Assembly (NCBI GenBank): GCA_008360975.2
Contig: CM039183.1
Location: 51,049,350 to 51,113,349 of the forward strand
Direction of reading: 5' to 3'
Source: Lichenostomus cassidix
Taxonomy: Eukaryota > Chordata > Aves > Passeriformes > Meliphagidae
Length of the DNA stretch: 64,000 bases
Part shown: piece after piece, positions 22,901-36,539 of the stretch
Numbering within the stretch: position 1 is the first letter of the stretch
Layout of the letters: every line of letters begins with the position of its first letter
Program-made: the position numbers and the translations under genes
Notes under the pieces: model-generated
Told to the model about the DNA's origin: nothing
Databases searched by the model: none
Seen by the model: only the letters and a program-made list of their open reading frames with translations

Positions 22901-25900
22901 TTCTCTCTGTACAAACCAGGCAAAGAAGACAAATTCATAGTGAATGAATGAGCACTCATTGGGTTTCAGACTTAGACTCTATTGGAAGGAAGAAGTGACT
23001 CAATTTTTGAGTAGAGAGATGTTGCTCTAATTCCTGTTTCACTTAGTTACAATAGGCGTTTCATTATTTTCATTTTGTTTATTTCACTGGAAGTACAGGT
23101 TCATCTCACCAACTGCTTTTGTGTTTATGTTTTCTTTTAGTATAGCAACTACTGACAACTTATGCCAAATAATTTGATTTTGGGCGTACCTTTTCTCTGT
23201 AAGGAGGAAAATCCCTTAGGTTTCCATTCCTTCTCAGATGATGATTGATTTGAGAGGAGAGCCTCTGATATGTAAACAGAAGGATGATTTAAGAAGGATG
23301 AACTTGGAAATTGAAAATATGTCAAAGGAGAAGAGATTTCTCTCATATGCCCTGTAATTTTGGAACTGTTTTTTCCTTTTGTTGTCCAGGAATGCTGTTG
23401 GGACCAAAGTGGGGTACAGGGGGCTGGAGGGGGCAGGTGGTGTTGCCACTAACCAAGATTAAGTAAAGCTGAGAATTTGCAAATTGTTTAAAGATCTTTC
23501 AAAAGTATATTTTATGGAGTCAAAGCGATTGAGGAATTTATGTCAGTAGTTGTGATTGTGGATAAGAGGAAATAAAATACCCTTAAGACAGAAAATAGCT
23601 TGTGCAAAAGTGGGTCACTGACAGTGAAGTGTAAGTAGTGGCCATGAAGAGTTATATTTTGATTATTTTGACTGAGGTAATAAGGTATATGTTTACTAGG
23701 CAAAGTTACACCAGAATGAGTAGCAGCACGATGTAGAGGCCTGGATCCACTTTGGGAAGTACCTTTCTTCAGGCAAGAATTCAGTGTTTACCAGTTCTGT
23801 CTCAAATCTGAACTCTACGGCTTAGCTGGCAATAATACAAATATTCACAGCTGTATAAAAAATGTTATTTAGTTCACAACAGTAGCCATGGTTACCTGCA
23901 TACTCTCATTGCCTTATTCATGTGACATTCTTTTTTTTTTTTTTTTCTGGAAATACCATTACCATGTAATATAATACAGTACAGCCTCTTGGTAAGTTTT
24001 ACAGCACCAGGAAGAAGATTCTGTGGTGAACCTGAAAGTATTTTATTGAGGTGACTTGTTCATGAAAGATCCCACCTATACATTGCTAGGCAGGAAGGAC
24101 AAGTCTGAACACTCTGTGACTGCAATTTCAAAATAGAAATAGGAATATGTAAAATCCCTTGGCATTGAAGATTCTCTGAGAGTGCTTTAACTGCACAACA
24201 TTTAAAAAGAACTAGCCCCTGCTTGGTCCCTTCACAGGTGACACAGACCTGGCAGTTCCTGTCAGTACATGTTAGAATAGCATGATTATCCTTGTTTATT
24301 CTCAAAAGAAATGTGAACCCCAGCAACCTCAGAAGGGTAGAAAAGTGTTACGAATTTCCTCTGCTCTCTTACTTTTGTCGGTATAACTCAGTGCACTCAA
24401 TGCAGATGAAATGTACTTGAGAATCTAGTGTTTTCGTTACATTCATGGAAACTAGTCTCATTTGTATTACTGCAGCAGAATTCCCAACCATATGCTAACC
24501 TTTGCTAGGAAAAGAAAATAGTACTTAATCTTCCAGATATCTCAGATCACTTTGAAAACAAATGAATTAAACTTTACAAGAGTATTAAAGACAGTTTACT
24601 TAGGCTTATATATTCTTTTTTTAATTGAGAGGTGTGACATTAATTCTGGAGGATTAAAATCGCCTGTTAGTTTAAATTAACAACAGAAAAAGGAGTAAAG
24701 GATATTTGCTTCTTTAATCTGGCAAATTTATCTGAAGTCTTTCAGTATAAGGTTCCTTACCACTATTGCTACTTTTTTTCGGAAAACTTACCAGGCTAAA
24801 TGTAAAAATTGTATTTAAGGGTCCCATTCCTTGGCATTTTCATGTAAACAGTGAAACCTAAGAATTTTATAGGTGTTGCATAGAGATTGAACTGAATTTC
24901 TTAAATGAAATTTAAAAATTGCTCGTGTAACCTTATGAAACCTTGTTGAAAGCCTGATAGAATTTTAAAATACTATCCAGACCTGTTTTTAATGCGTCTC
25001 CCACATGAAGAAGGAAGATGGCATTAAGATGAAAATTTCTGTAGCAAAGCCGGCTGTTGCCACAGTCTGGCTTCTGTTCCTGCCGTAGTGCTGCCAGCTT
25101 GGAGCTATTTGTAGGCATTAGCCTATATCTATCCACACACATGGATCTACTACTCTCTTCAGCAGTAGTTCAGCTACTGAAGAACTTGGTCTGAGGTTTC
25201 AAGCTTTAATTTTCCTTTCAGAGGCCAGTTTCTTCAGCTATCCTTATTACCGGTTAGTAGGAATCTGGCAGGCATTCACTCCCTACCAGAGCTCTTGCAT
25301 CAGGTTTCCTGCACTGGCCTACAAGTGAGAAGGCTCAGTTATGGTGCTTTCAAATTCTTTAGACCTAGGTTCTTACAGTACTGGAGCCTCTCCATCATGT
25401 TATTATTCAATACCTTTTCCTCCTTAAGTGAGAATGGTACACAAGACTCTTCAAAAATGCTAATTGGTTCCCTTATCTCAAAGATACAACTTGTCTAGGT
25501 TACAAAAAAAAAACCAAAAAAAAAACCAAAAAAGGTGCCTCTGTCAGATATCACACCAAAATTTGGTTTTCTTCTGACTGCAATGGAGTGTTCTGGTCCT
25601 GTGAATGATTTACAGTACAAATAAAACCTGCTCTCTTTCATTTTCGTGCTGATGAATTTTGAGCAATAAATGCTTTCCCCAAGAGCCAGTCCTTGCTTGG
25701 AGCAAAGGCATTGTTTAAGTTTGCTGTGCCACAGCACAGCTGCAGCCTTGTGTGGTCTGCAGCATTCTCTTAACACTTCATGCCTTCGTTGACCCATCCA
25801 TAAATTAGATACCAGGCAGCCAAGCACAGCCTCTCTGCATCCTGCACTACACCACCTTTATCCATGACATGAATCCCAAAATGATATATGCTCCCTGATA

Positions 25901-26945
25901 GAGTCTGGGTGAGAGCATTCTCCGCTACTATAGCAGCATCAGCAAGCCTCAAGTGGTAGCCTTGGAGTGTGTTATGTCTTCTGCCACCTCATGCAACACA
26001 GTGATGTAGCACTGAGGACAGCAAAAAGCTCTGATAGCTGGTAAATTTTCAGTGATGGGCTCAAAACTAAGTTAAACTGAGAAAATAAAATAATAGAACA
26101 AGTATTTGACTGATGTAAACCATCATCTCCTTCATTCTCACATTCTTGGTTCTGTGGATTATTTCTCTGCTACATGGCTTTGGCACATTGGTGATCTAAT
26201 GTGAGTGTTTTTTTCCTGTTTGAACAGAGTGGAAGGCATTCTGCAGCTATCAAATGGGTTCTTTTCCCTGTTAGTGGTGATTTCTTAAATAAATACAATA
26301 TTTTGGTTTCTTTAGTTAGTTGTGGTAGTTTACTTTTGAAGAGCATTTAACTTAGACCTTTGGCTTTCACCTAAGAGTGGCTTGAATGTAAAACAAAGAT
26401 ATTTATGCAGAAGTGTTTTTGGACCAAATAAGTCTTTGGTATCAAATTCATAACTGTCCACCTTCTGGAAAAGTAGTAAATTTTACTGTCCAAGACCTGG
26501 GTAATTTTTCCTCCATGTTAGCAACTTAAAATCATTTTTGCAGCTCTACTCAACACTCACCCTGCTTTATCTATCTCTTCTATGTAGCTGTTTAATATGC
26601 AAATATGTATATGTATCTTTTTCCCTCCTGCAATGTTTTGTCCTTCAGAGATTTGAAGCAATGTGCTCAGTTTCTGCTAATACAATTCTTTTCATGGCAG
26701 CAAATTCTGAGTTTGCAGAAACAGTTTGCTATAAGCTGTTGGTATCTGAGGGGATGTCTCAGCCTCACAACCTCAAGTTTGAGTTTTAGCTGGGACTTCC
26801 GCCACTCATATGTACTTAAGCTCTCCTAAACACAGGGGATGTCATGCTTAAATTATTTTCAGCTTCTGACCTTTTCAGTTCTGAACTTCCAACCACTAAA
26901 ACACGAGGTTTCCCTAGGATTGATTTCAAAGGACAGGTCAAGGTG
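22901..26945 (+). other. Intron sequence without recognised features
   Basis: About 4 kb of intron. It includes a T17-like run at about 23931-23946 and an A-rich tract with CC interruptions at about 25503-25533. Antisense frames at 25495-25827 and 25770-25952 are open for 60-110 codons, but I recognise no protein. No named repeat was identified. Confidence 0.5.
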
Positions 26946-27021
26946 AAATGTCAATGTGAAGAGGAAGGGAAATAGAGTTCCCCATGGGTTTCTTCCAACT
27001 CAGGATATTCTATGATTCTAT
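26946..27021 (+). mobile_element. Short CR1 3' tail, sense
   Basis: The last part resembles the end of a CR1 element: GTTTCTTCCAACTCAGGATATTCTATGATTCTATA. Only the final 60-80 bases are recognisable, so the left boundary is approximate. Confidence 0.7.
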
Positions 27022-30000
27022 ATAGTATTATCTGGGTATCCGATGTCCAGTTAATATAAATAAATCAGTTTTACTAGAATTTGTTGGAGTGTTTTTACTG
27101 CTAAAACTCAGACCACATGGGATATAGTTAACGATTGCCAGATGTGAAATGGAAAGGACCATCAGCAGCACAGGAAAACTATTTTTCTCAGTGAGGAGGG
27201 CTACTGCAGCTGGAATTCATGGAGATGCAAACGGAAGGTAGCTGCTCTGAGACCATGACAGTCAACAATCTTCTTCCATTTGCTGTGTTCATGGCAGGGC
27301 ATTTACCCAACCTGCTGTGCTAATAGAGGTGCAGAGAAGCAGCTGGTGAGCTCCCCAGTGAGAACCAAGCTGAGCTGTCTAGTGCACGCCTCAAGGCAGG
27401 GTTCGATGTTTGCCTGTTGTTAGTGTTTGGGGAAATGCCTCCTGGGGTGGCATTCAGATGAGCTGTGTGTTGAGTGAAGTCTCGTGGGACTGAAATGAAC
27501 TCAGAATCTTCTTTCCTTTCTTTTGCAAGTCTGTCCACAGGGAAGCCTTGGATGGCATTTGACACTGTCTCACTTTTCACATCTTTATCAAACTCTGGCC
27601 ACATAGAGGCTCTGTAAGGAAACTGGATGCTGGGACAAGGAGTGGGTTGGAATCTGTCTGCTCACAAGATACTCTGTGACTAAGTGCATTTCTTTCATCA
27701 TAACCTTTTCCACCTTGCTGATTGAGAAACTGGGTAACGATGATACACAGGTAGTTTTTCAGAAAATTTTATGGACCTGTTGACTTGTGAGGAGTATCTG
27801 TGTGGCTAAATGAGATGTCCTGCTTTTAAAAGGCAGTTTAGTTCAGCTGGTCCCTGCACAGGGGAAGTTCAGGGAAAACGAATGGACAGAAAAATATGTC
27901 CACCACCAAATAGCCTAAGGTGCAGTACAGAAAGCTGTACTTAGAACATATTATAGACATGTTGTCAGGGAGTATTCCCGTTGCACAATGTTCTGAAAAC
28001 ATCTCTGTTTGCCTCAAGGGAATGCCCGTCTGCCCTTCCTATGATCCATGGGAAAAAATACCCTTGTGGTAAACGCAGATGGAGTGTTTCCAGTGTCTAA
28101 TATCCATCCTGTTTTTGTTCCTAGTACAGCAACTGAAGTGATGTGTTTATGAGAATCATACTGGTACACAATAGAGAGGGTTTTCAACTTTCAAGTTTCT
28201 ATGATTACAGAAAACTTAACTTTAAGGTCACTGTTAAAATTTTAAAGTTTTCTGGTTTGCAGTTAGTATTTTTTAAATATTTACCATGTTTTGTAGTTTT
28301 TATACAGTAGCTGTGATACTGTTTAAATCCTAGCCCCAGTGCCTCTTTACAATTACTCTGCCCCTTCAGATGAACATTACTCTTTCAAGGAACTATCCTC
28401 CCACAAAACCAGTGACTCAGGCTGCTTTCAGGAGCTGTCCTGTGGAGTTCATCATACATGCTAGTACTGCTCATGCACCAGTCCTTCTTCTTGAGCATTT
28501 CTTTACATATCTCCATGAAATATAGAGAGTAACCCTGAGCATCCCACACTGGTGCCATTATTTTTGGGATCTTTACCAGGTGTCAGTGGTCTTGAGGGAT
28601 AATCTTTCAAGCATGAAGATACGAATGGTCAGGATTAAAAATAGCAAAGGCCCAGAAAGATGCAAGTTTGTGAATTTTATCTTGATAGGTTTATCATTAT
28701 GGTCTCTGCTTTAAGCTCTTCTTCACATCATGAAGGACTGGAAAACCTTTTTTATTGAATAAAACCTGAGATTATTAACTAATTGAGTATCTGATACCTT
28801 AAAAAGAGGGGCAGAGAGGGTGCAGCACCAGCCATTCCCAGAGGAGATTGTCTCAGAAAATATATCCTGCAACAAAGCAGGTTTTGGCTGAAAGTTTAAC
28901 TTACATTAATTGTTTTTACCTTTGTCTTTCTTACTTCTATTGAGTTCTCTGTAAATTAATTATAATGTAAGTTTCTGCTGCTTCTTACAGATTTTTAGGT
29001 ATTTTCAAAACTGTTCTTCTGTATTTATGTTTCTGGAGAAGTAGTTAATCTATTCCCTGATATTAATTCCTTCCCAACACCTACCAGTTTGAGTCAGATT
29101 GTCCCAAGTGGAGTAAAATCTGAATTTCACTTTTGGTTTGCTCTTTTACTTCAATACTTCTCAGCATTAATTTGATCCTGTGGCATAGGCCCTTTTGGAC
29201 AACATTCTTCCCTCACGACTGTGTTCTGTCTTTGCTCAAGTTGTATTCCTGTCAATGTAGAGCTCTGTGCTGAGAAACCAAGGTTTTTCAGTGTGCTGCT
29301 CACTGTACTTTCTGTAAAGACAGTCTGTGTCTGTGGTGGCAATGATATTAGCACCATGCACTTTATTTGCCCTTGTTTGCATGTCCAATGCATATTCTTA
29401 GGACCTTGTTCATTAATTTACTCTTTAGATGCTGAGCACAGAAAACAGTGTGGCTACATCATTCCTTTTGCACATGGGATTGCTTTGGTTCATTTTGTGC
29501 TGAGAAAGGGTTGTCCTTTCAAAGCATTTAAGCTCCAGCTATGACTAGTATACGCATCTTGAGCCCTCATTCTTACTCCAGAATAAGATAATCCATGGTA
29601 CAATTTGCCTCAGAGTACCCCATGTGGCAAGAGGACCTAATTGCCACCTACCCTGCAGCAGGATAGTCACTGGGGCTTGCTGTGTCCTGGTGTGGCCTGG
29701 CCTATCCCCATGTGGTACAGCACTTGGTTATGAAGGCACTGCATCCAGGTTAGCCCTCCCCTTGGCCAGGCTTTTTTTGTTGGGCTGAGATGGCTATACT
29801 GCTGCTGGCTCCAGTGTGAGCACCATGGCTGCTATCTCGGAAATCCTTGCACCACGTTCCAGGGCATGGCACAGACATGCCTCCTGTTCCTTTATCTGCA
29901 AAAATATACCAGGTTGGTTGGCTTGCCAACTTGCAAACTAAGGGATAGGTGTGTCTGGATGGTATTTTGCAGACAGATGCAACTTGATTCTATGTTGTGA

Positions 30001-30175
30001 GCTGGCTGTTGCCCAGTCAGGCGCAAGTTACTAGGTTGGTTGTGCATCGTGCTAACCACAGCTACACACTCCTAGTTCATTGGCAAGGATTCATCCAGAC
30101 CCAGAAGGACAGTGAGTCCTCACCTACCGACAAAATACCACACAGGCAAACCCAGACATCCATGGCATTTAAGGT
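27022..30175 (+). other. Intron sequence without recognised features
   Basis: About 3.1 kb with no recognised exon or repeat. The antisense frame at 27320-27604 and the sense frame at 29221-29544 are about 100 codons and unrecognised. The part from about 29600 to 29900 is richer in G and C than its surroundings but lacks CpG clustering. Confidence 0.5.
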
Positions 30176-30545
30176 CTGAAAAGAATATTAGGTGGTTTTG
30201 TCTGACCTCCTGCTTGACACAAGGCATAACATCTCACTTGCACCTGTAGTGAGCCCAGTAATTTTCATTTGGCTGAAGTTTGTCTTCCAGAAAGACTTTT
30301 GGTCACGATCTGAAAAGATAACAATCTTCTGTTTTCCTTAGCAGTTTGCTCCTGTAATTATTCACTGTCACTGCTAATTCTTTTCCAAATTTCTAACTAG
30401 TCTAACTTCAGCTTGTTATGCTTTCCACTGCTCTGTTAAAAGAGCCTTTTATTCCTTGTCTTGTGTTATGGTTTTCCATATGAGGAGAGATCTTGTGTCT
30501 CCTTTTGGATAAGCTGATGAGGTTAAGACCCTTGAAAGTCTCATC
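30176..30545 (-). mobile_element. Ancient CR1-like LINE relic, antisense
   Basis: The plus strand shows, in order, TTGTCTGACCTCCTGCTTGACA, AAGGCATAACATCTCACTT, CTAACTTCAGCTTGTTATGC, then a CTTTTGGATAAGCTGATGAGG-type block. This is the reverse complement order of an old amniote CR1-like (L3/CR1-type) 3' region. It is much more diverged than the other CR1 copies here and lacks their short terminal repeat. The subfamily cannot be named by eye. Confidence 0.6.
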
Positions 30546-33500
30546 TCAGGAGATGATCTACAATCTCCCAGTAGCACCAATATCTCTTATTTAGCCCTAT
30601 TCCCATACCCTCTTTTAATGGGGGGCACCTGAGCTGTCGTTGCGTTGTGATCTTCATGAATCCATGGGTCTGGTGTCCCCCTGCAGGTCATTTTCATCAT
30701 CCCTAGCAAATCAGCACACACACAAGGCAAAGATGCCCCAGTGCAGCCATACTGAAGTAGCCTGATGGATCTTTTAGATTGTTTATAAGCATGGAATTTT
30801 TTTTTAAATAAAAAAATGATAAAATTTCGGTTATACCCAAACAATGTTTCCTGTCAAAAAATTATTTTGAAAGACATTTTCTAACCCCAACACACAATTT
30901 TATGACTGTTTAAAGTGTGATGCTTTTTTTGCCTCAGCTTTGGGGATACATGAATTGCCTTGCTTTTGGTATTGTATTACAGAATTTATTGGTAGAATGT
31001 TACTGTTTTTTTAAATTTACATAAACAGCTTTCTACAGCATCATACAGTTTCAGTGTAGTTTATGGAGGTAACAGGGAAGTACAGAAGGAATGATGTTAA
31101 ATAAGCCAGTCACAATAAATTTCTTGCCAGATGTGTTGTGGAATTTCGGGTGGAGTTTGTTAAATCCCAAGTGGAGGAAAAGAAGATTGGGGAGTTACTT
31201 CAGAAATGAAGGAATCTGGAATACTGCCTGAATTTAAGCTGTGCTGGAAAGTTAATATAGCTGCTTTTAAGCTTTTCAGGAGCTATTGTGAGAAAATCCA
31301 GCTATAAAGATGGGTTGGGAAATGGGTAAGTCTTCCACCTGCACAGTGGTCTGTAGTTCAGCTGTACCACATTGGGCTCAGTGATGCACATGTTTGAAAA
31401 TAATGGTTTTCATCACTTTCAGAGTAAAGTTCTGGGGTCTGTGCACAGACAGAGGCAAAACAGCTCTCGGCGGGGCCCTCCTAGCCTGGAGGCAGTCAGT
31501 CTGCAAGGTATTGGTGTTGCAGCCTAGCAGGTGAACGTGTCACCTGTCCTGGGTGTCACTCTTGGAGCTTGCACATGTTCCCATGTGTTGCATCACACAC
31601 TGTTTGCAGGATCTGATTCTCATCCCTCTTGAGGATGTACCCAGAGCTGGGGTGCAGCTATGCCATTATATTTGGATGAAGGGGTGGGTAGCAGAGTGTG
31701 TTCATTTACCTAATTAATTTCTTCATTGTCTCTACATTAACTTTTGAATCCATTGCCACTTTTGTTTGCTTTTCTTGCATGTTACAGGCCCCACATACTT
31801 TTCCCCACAGGCTTTGCCTATCTAGTTATTTTACAAACAAGCAGCTTCTCTCCAAAGAGAGATTTCTCCCCAGAGTTCTAGTGGTGAAGTCTAAACAAAC
31901 AAGCAAGTAAAACCCCTTTAAGTATGTTTAACAAAAGCTGGGTTTAAAACTATACCAGGTGTTGCTGTAGTTAAACTAATGGCTGCCTCCTTGGCTTTGT
32001 CATTGAAAATCAAACAAGGACGTTTTTTTCCCTGCTTATGGGGGAGATGAGAATGAACTTGTTTCTTTCAGATTTTACTAAGTTACTAGAAAGGAAGCTG
32101 CATCTATCTTCAACTCTTTCCAAATATGCATTTCTGTGGATGTTTGCAAATCCCAGCAGATACTGGGATTACATTTTCCAGGATTCCTTCTAGATGAGAT
32201 CAAATGAAGATGTACCCTGTGCATGTCATGGTCCTTGCTCTTGGGCACCTCAGGTGATCAGCAGCTTGGATTCTTCCCAAACCATGGGCTTTCACCTGAG
32301 ACCACTTCTGCTTGCCATTGTCCCACAGCTCTGCTTTGTCTAAGACAGCCTATGAAAAGGGATTTTCTGACCTCTAGTACATCCCTGTTCTGTCTTAAAA
32401 CATAAGTGTACGCTTGTACAGCCTCCAAACTGGAATAAGAAGGACTCACAGACTCTCTGCTTCCCTCTTGAAGGAGGAATAGAAATGTCAGAGATTTCTG
32501 TCCTTTTTTTCAGCAGCCTCTCCGGAACAATGTAGCCATAGGGGCTAGAGCTGGAATTTTCCGAGTTTTCATTCCCTTTCTAGTTTGCTCTTAACCAAAA
32601 ATTTACTGATTATCTAAAATCCAACCAGAACACCAAAATTGTTATGTTGTTTGTATGCCTCTCCGTGTGTTGTTTTTGGATTGCAGTATGAACGGCAGCA
32701 TAACAGATGTGTGTTCCTTCTGTGCATTCATGGTTTTTTCTTTATTTGAAAGTTCCTGTTCTGACCTTGTAAAATCTAGGACCTTTCAGAAAAGAGAAAT
32801 TAGAGCCTTTAGTTTCCAAAATCTCTCTCACACATAGACATCTGGGTACACACACCCATACTGATTACGTTTTGTTTATAAAGAATTTGATCTTTTTCCA
32901 AAATATTTCTTGATGCATTTTAAAGAGAAAATTAAATATAGTGTATGGTATCATATGAATTATTAAATGTCTTCTTTACTTGGTGATTACTGTAAGTATT
33001 ACTGGCAAATATAAAATCTGTTTAAATTTGTGAACATGGGCTTCTGGCAGAGAAGAACAATGGTTATTTGGGCCTCAGCTTCCATACAGTGTGAGTCAAG
33101 TGAAACTTGGCACTACTTGTACTGTTTAGTCTTAAAACATTTTTTATAAGCCTCCCTTTCTCTCAGTGAGATCAGATCAGCCAGTGAGATGATATTCTGA
33201 TCAGCATGGATTTGTGTTGTTGTAGTCTGTGGAAGATAATTTTGGAAACAATAATAAATTATATTTTGCAAGTAATAAAATTATTAAAAACTTCTTAATT
33301 TTCCTCCAGAGATTTGTAATTCAGTATAATTCTTAAGGTTAAGGGCAGAGAATAGCCGTAGAAGTATTTTTTTTTAAAGTCCATGCTGTTGTTAACTTAA
33401 TTTTTGGTTTCTCAGCCATCCCAAATGCAATCTTCTAACAAAATCAAGAGCATGTCTAGGTGAAAGAGAAACATGTAGCCAAAGCTTGAATCACAACACT

Positions 33501-34564
33501 CCAGTCCTTACAGATTACTGGGAGAAGTAGACTTGACTACGTCTTGAGGGAGCAATATGAAAAAGACAACTATAAATTAAATGCTAAGAAATACATAATT
33601 CAAAGGTGTTGGAGCTGTGGGCAAATTTCTACACTGAGCTTCTGCAAGGTTCAACTTGTCCCAAAGTACAAAAAGCCATGGAGGTGCTAGGTTCTCTAAA
33701 GGCTCTCCTGCATCTTTCCTTACCCCTTTGACATCAATACAAGTAGGCCATTTCTTTCAGCACAGTGAGGAATTATCCAATGGTTTGCTTTTTAAGAAAT
33801 GCTTTCACAGACTTCAAATATAACTAAATTTTCCAAGCCAAATTTTATAATGTTGTTCTTAAATTGAACTAAATTGCTGTTTGATATTTACCTGCCTTAT
33901 TAAGGTTTTTCCTCATCATGCATCATCTTACATGCTGTAAAGATGCAGTATGAATTTCTTCACAGCAGTAAACAAAATTCCAGAAACTTGGTCTCAATTA
34001 CTGGGCTTAAAAAATTAAGTACTGCGGTCTGATTTGCCAGATACCCCAAAAGTGGTGTATTTCTTCTAGCCAAGTGTCTTGAACGTGGCATGTGCCAACA
34101 AAAGACAAGTTTTTAGAAATGTGGCAGAACTGAAGGGACAGGCAGCGCATGTACATAGCTGAAATTGGGTATAGGTAGTGAGCATATATGTGCCATGCAT
34201 TCCTCTAGGCCAGGTGCCAAACAGAGTTGTTCCGAGGACTGGGTCTGTATAGTTAATCCTCTGCTGGCATATACCCTATTTCCTGATGCTGTTACCTGCT
34301 GTCTCCTCACTTAGTTACTGACTCTATCCCTTCATTCACTTTGCCTCAGTGAAGCTTTGTAGTTAGTAAACACATGAAATACCTTATGGAGAGAGACTTC
34401 TGAAGAAAGCAATAACTTTTTTTGTTGCTGTTGAAACAATGACTTTTATTTGGACTGTACTTAGTTTTTAAGAATAATTGCTGGCTTTATCTGAAAATAA
34501 ATATGTGTAAGTGAGCTATAATTTTTAAATTATTTAAGTACATTCTTAAAACTTCATTCCCTGC
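30546..34564 (+). other. Intron sequence without recognised features
   Basis: About 4 kb of AT-rich intron with short frames only (for example the antisense 85-codon frame at 30587-30844). No repeat family, exon or RNA gene was recognised. Confidence 0.5.
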
Positions 34565-35020
34565 TCCAGCAGAGAGCTATGAAGATTATTAGGAATCTGG
34601 AGCATCTCTCTTATGAAGTAGGCTGAAGGAGATGGGCTTGTTTAGCCTAAAGAAGAGACAGTTGAGAGGGGGTCTTATCAATGCACATAAACATCTTAAG
34701 GACAGATGTCAAGATAATGGGACCAGCCAGTGCTGCCCAGCAACAGAAAAGGGGCAGCAGGCACACACTGAAACACTGGAAGTTCCTTTTGATTATGAAG
34801 AAAAGTTCCTTCACTTTGAGGGTTACAGAATGACTTTGAGGGTAACAGAGCACTTGGACAGGATGCCCAGAGAAGTTGTTATGTCTCTTTCTCTGGAGAT
34901 GTTCAAAACCAGCCTGGACATGATCCTGTGCAATGTACTGTAAGTGAGCCTGCTTAAGCAGGGGTATTGCACAATCTCCAGAGGTCCTTTCCTATCCCAA
35001 CCATTCTGTGATTCTGTGAC
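34565..35020 (+). mobile_element. CR1 LINE 3' end, sense
   Basis: Shows GCATCTCTCTTATGAAGTAGGCTGAAGGAG, TGGGCTTGTTTAGCCT, CTTATCAATGCACATAAAC, GAGCACTTGGACAGGATGCCCAGAG and CCAACCATTCTGTGATTCTGTGA. The last is the CR1 3' repeat. Open frames inside (34632-34943 sense) are by-products of the repeat. A small internal duplication of the CTTTGAGGGTTACAG type occurs near 34816-34852. Confidence 0.93.
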
Positions 35021-36397
35021 TTAACTGGGTTAGCATTTTCCAGAATGTGTCCCTTCCTCTTTTTCCTTTGTTCTATCCCTGAGCCCAGTGGGGTTTGTCC
35101 TGAGCTGAAGTATCATGAGGCCTAGGTGGATATTCCAGACTCTGTTAACTTTCTGGTCTCTGGTTGGTCTGTAGTGGCATTATAAAACTGAGCCAGGGAA
35201 GGACAGGAGGGTAAAAAATAGGAACATCTGTTCAGAATCTTACTATTTCACTTTTTATCTGTAGTTTTGACTGCTTTTGAAAGGTGATCAAAAAGCTATT
35301 CTTAAACCAGAAACCAGTGTATGCTGGTAGGGCCACAACTGTTTTTCTCTAGTCTTGTCTTAGAAGTCTTCTATTCCTCCTTTCTGACTGGTGCCAGCAG
35401 AGCTGTGCATCACGCATCTCCATGCCTGACCAGTGGCTCAGTTTCTGTGAAGCTTGGCTGGTTGCACTTTGTCCACACTGCAGAGCCCCAGTCACAGGCA
35501 GGTGCCAATGCACAGGATGCATCCGAAAAGCAGGACACAACCAAACACCTGGTTGTGGCTTCTTCAGATGCTTGTGTCACTTCTACTTCACTTCTGATAA
35601 ATCAGAAAAAAACTGATAGGTGAGCAGTTCTCTGGAGGAAAAGAAAGGGAAAAAGAGTGAGGGAGAAGAGCATAGGGAAGACACAGGCAAGGGAAGCAAG
35701 GAAGAGAGAGCTGTGAAATGGCAGGGAAAGGGCAGCCAAGGCTCAGGGTATGGCAGGGAAAAGCTGCGCAGAGAACACGTCCAGCCCAGTGGATGGGGAT
35801 GAGGACAGTGGTGATACAGAGGAGCCATTGGCCTAAGAGCATGGCAGGAGCATCCTAAAATCAGATGCAAAGATACCACATAAAGGACTTCTGGGCTAAA
35901 CAAATTTGGACAACACGTTGGTCTGGAGAAGAGAAAACCAGGGTTTATGTTTGTCTAATGTGGTATCCCTGAAGCTGAATGGTAGCTTATGAATGCACCA
36001 AAGAAACAAAACCAGAGTGCAAATTGTAAATCTAGTCAAGAATTACTCTTAAAAATTGAACTTGGTAGATTTTATCAATTTATGCCTCAATTTATTACCT
36101 TATGATTCAGTGAGACATTTTGGATGGTATTGGCAATAGCAAAGTGTAGCTGAAACAAAAATTTAATCCCTCTGGCCTTCCACTAGATTTTTGGTATGGC
36201 TTTCCCTGAAGTACTGGTGTTCTTTGCTTTGAGCATGCCAGAAGTAGCAGAGGTCAGTTAGGGACTAGAACCATTAGCCAGGCTTGATTGTAAATGCTGT
36301 CTAAAAAAAATTTCTGGCTTGAGTAAATGGTATTCTCTCCTCTAGAAAAAGCCTATTAATATCTCCTGTATAAAGTCTGTACCTCAAAAAAAGCACC
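35021..36397 (+). other. Intron sequence; purine-rich patch
   Basis: Holds a purine-rich patch at about 35630-35720 that produces long opposing frames (for example antisense 35583-35903). These frames reflect skewed composition, not genes. Nothing else was recognised. Confidence 0.5.
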
Positions 36398-36454
36398 AAA
36401 AATGGAGAAGTAGAGGAACGAGGCAAAGGAAAGAGAAAAAGGAGCGGGGGGGGG

Positions 36455-36539
36455 AAGGGAAGGGAAGGGAAGGGAAGGGAAGGGAAGGGAAGGGAAGGGA
36501 AGGGAAGGGAAGGGAAGGGAAGGGAAGGGAAGGGAAGGG
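36455..36539 (+). repeat. Pure (AAGGG)17 pentanucleotide array
   Basis: Exactly 17 uninterrupted AAGGG units (85 bases), preceded by nine G (36446-36454) and a purine-rich flank from about 36398. The opposite strand reads CCCTT and yields an artefact frame of repeated Pro-Phe-Pro-Ser-Leu. The lack of interruptions suggests recent expansion and likely length variation between individuals. G runs on the AIG1 sense strand could form a G-quadruplex. Confidence 0.97.

Noticed and set aside
25495..25952. Adjacent antisense frames of 110 and 60 codons, possibly one broken gene
   Set aside because: The frames do not join into a recognisable protein, and the left end runs into an A-rich tract that encodes a Phe run. 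No evidence for a gene.
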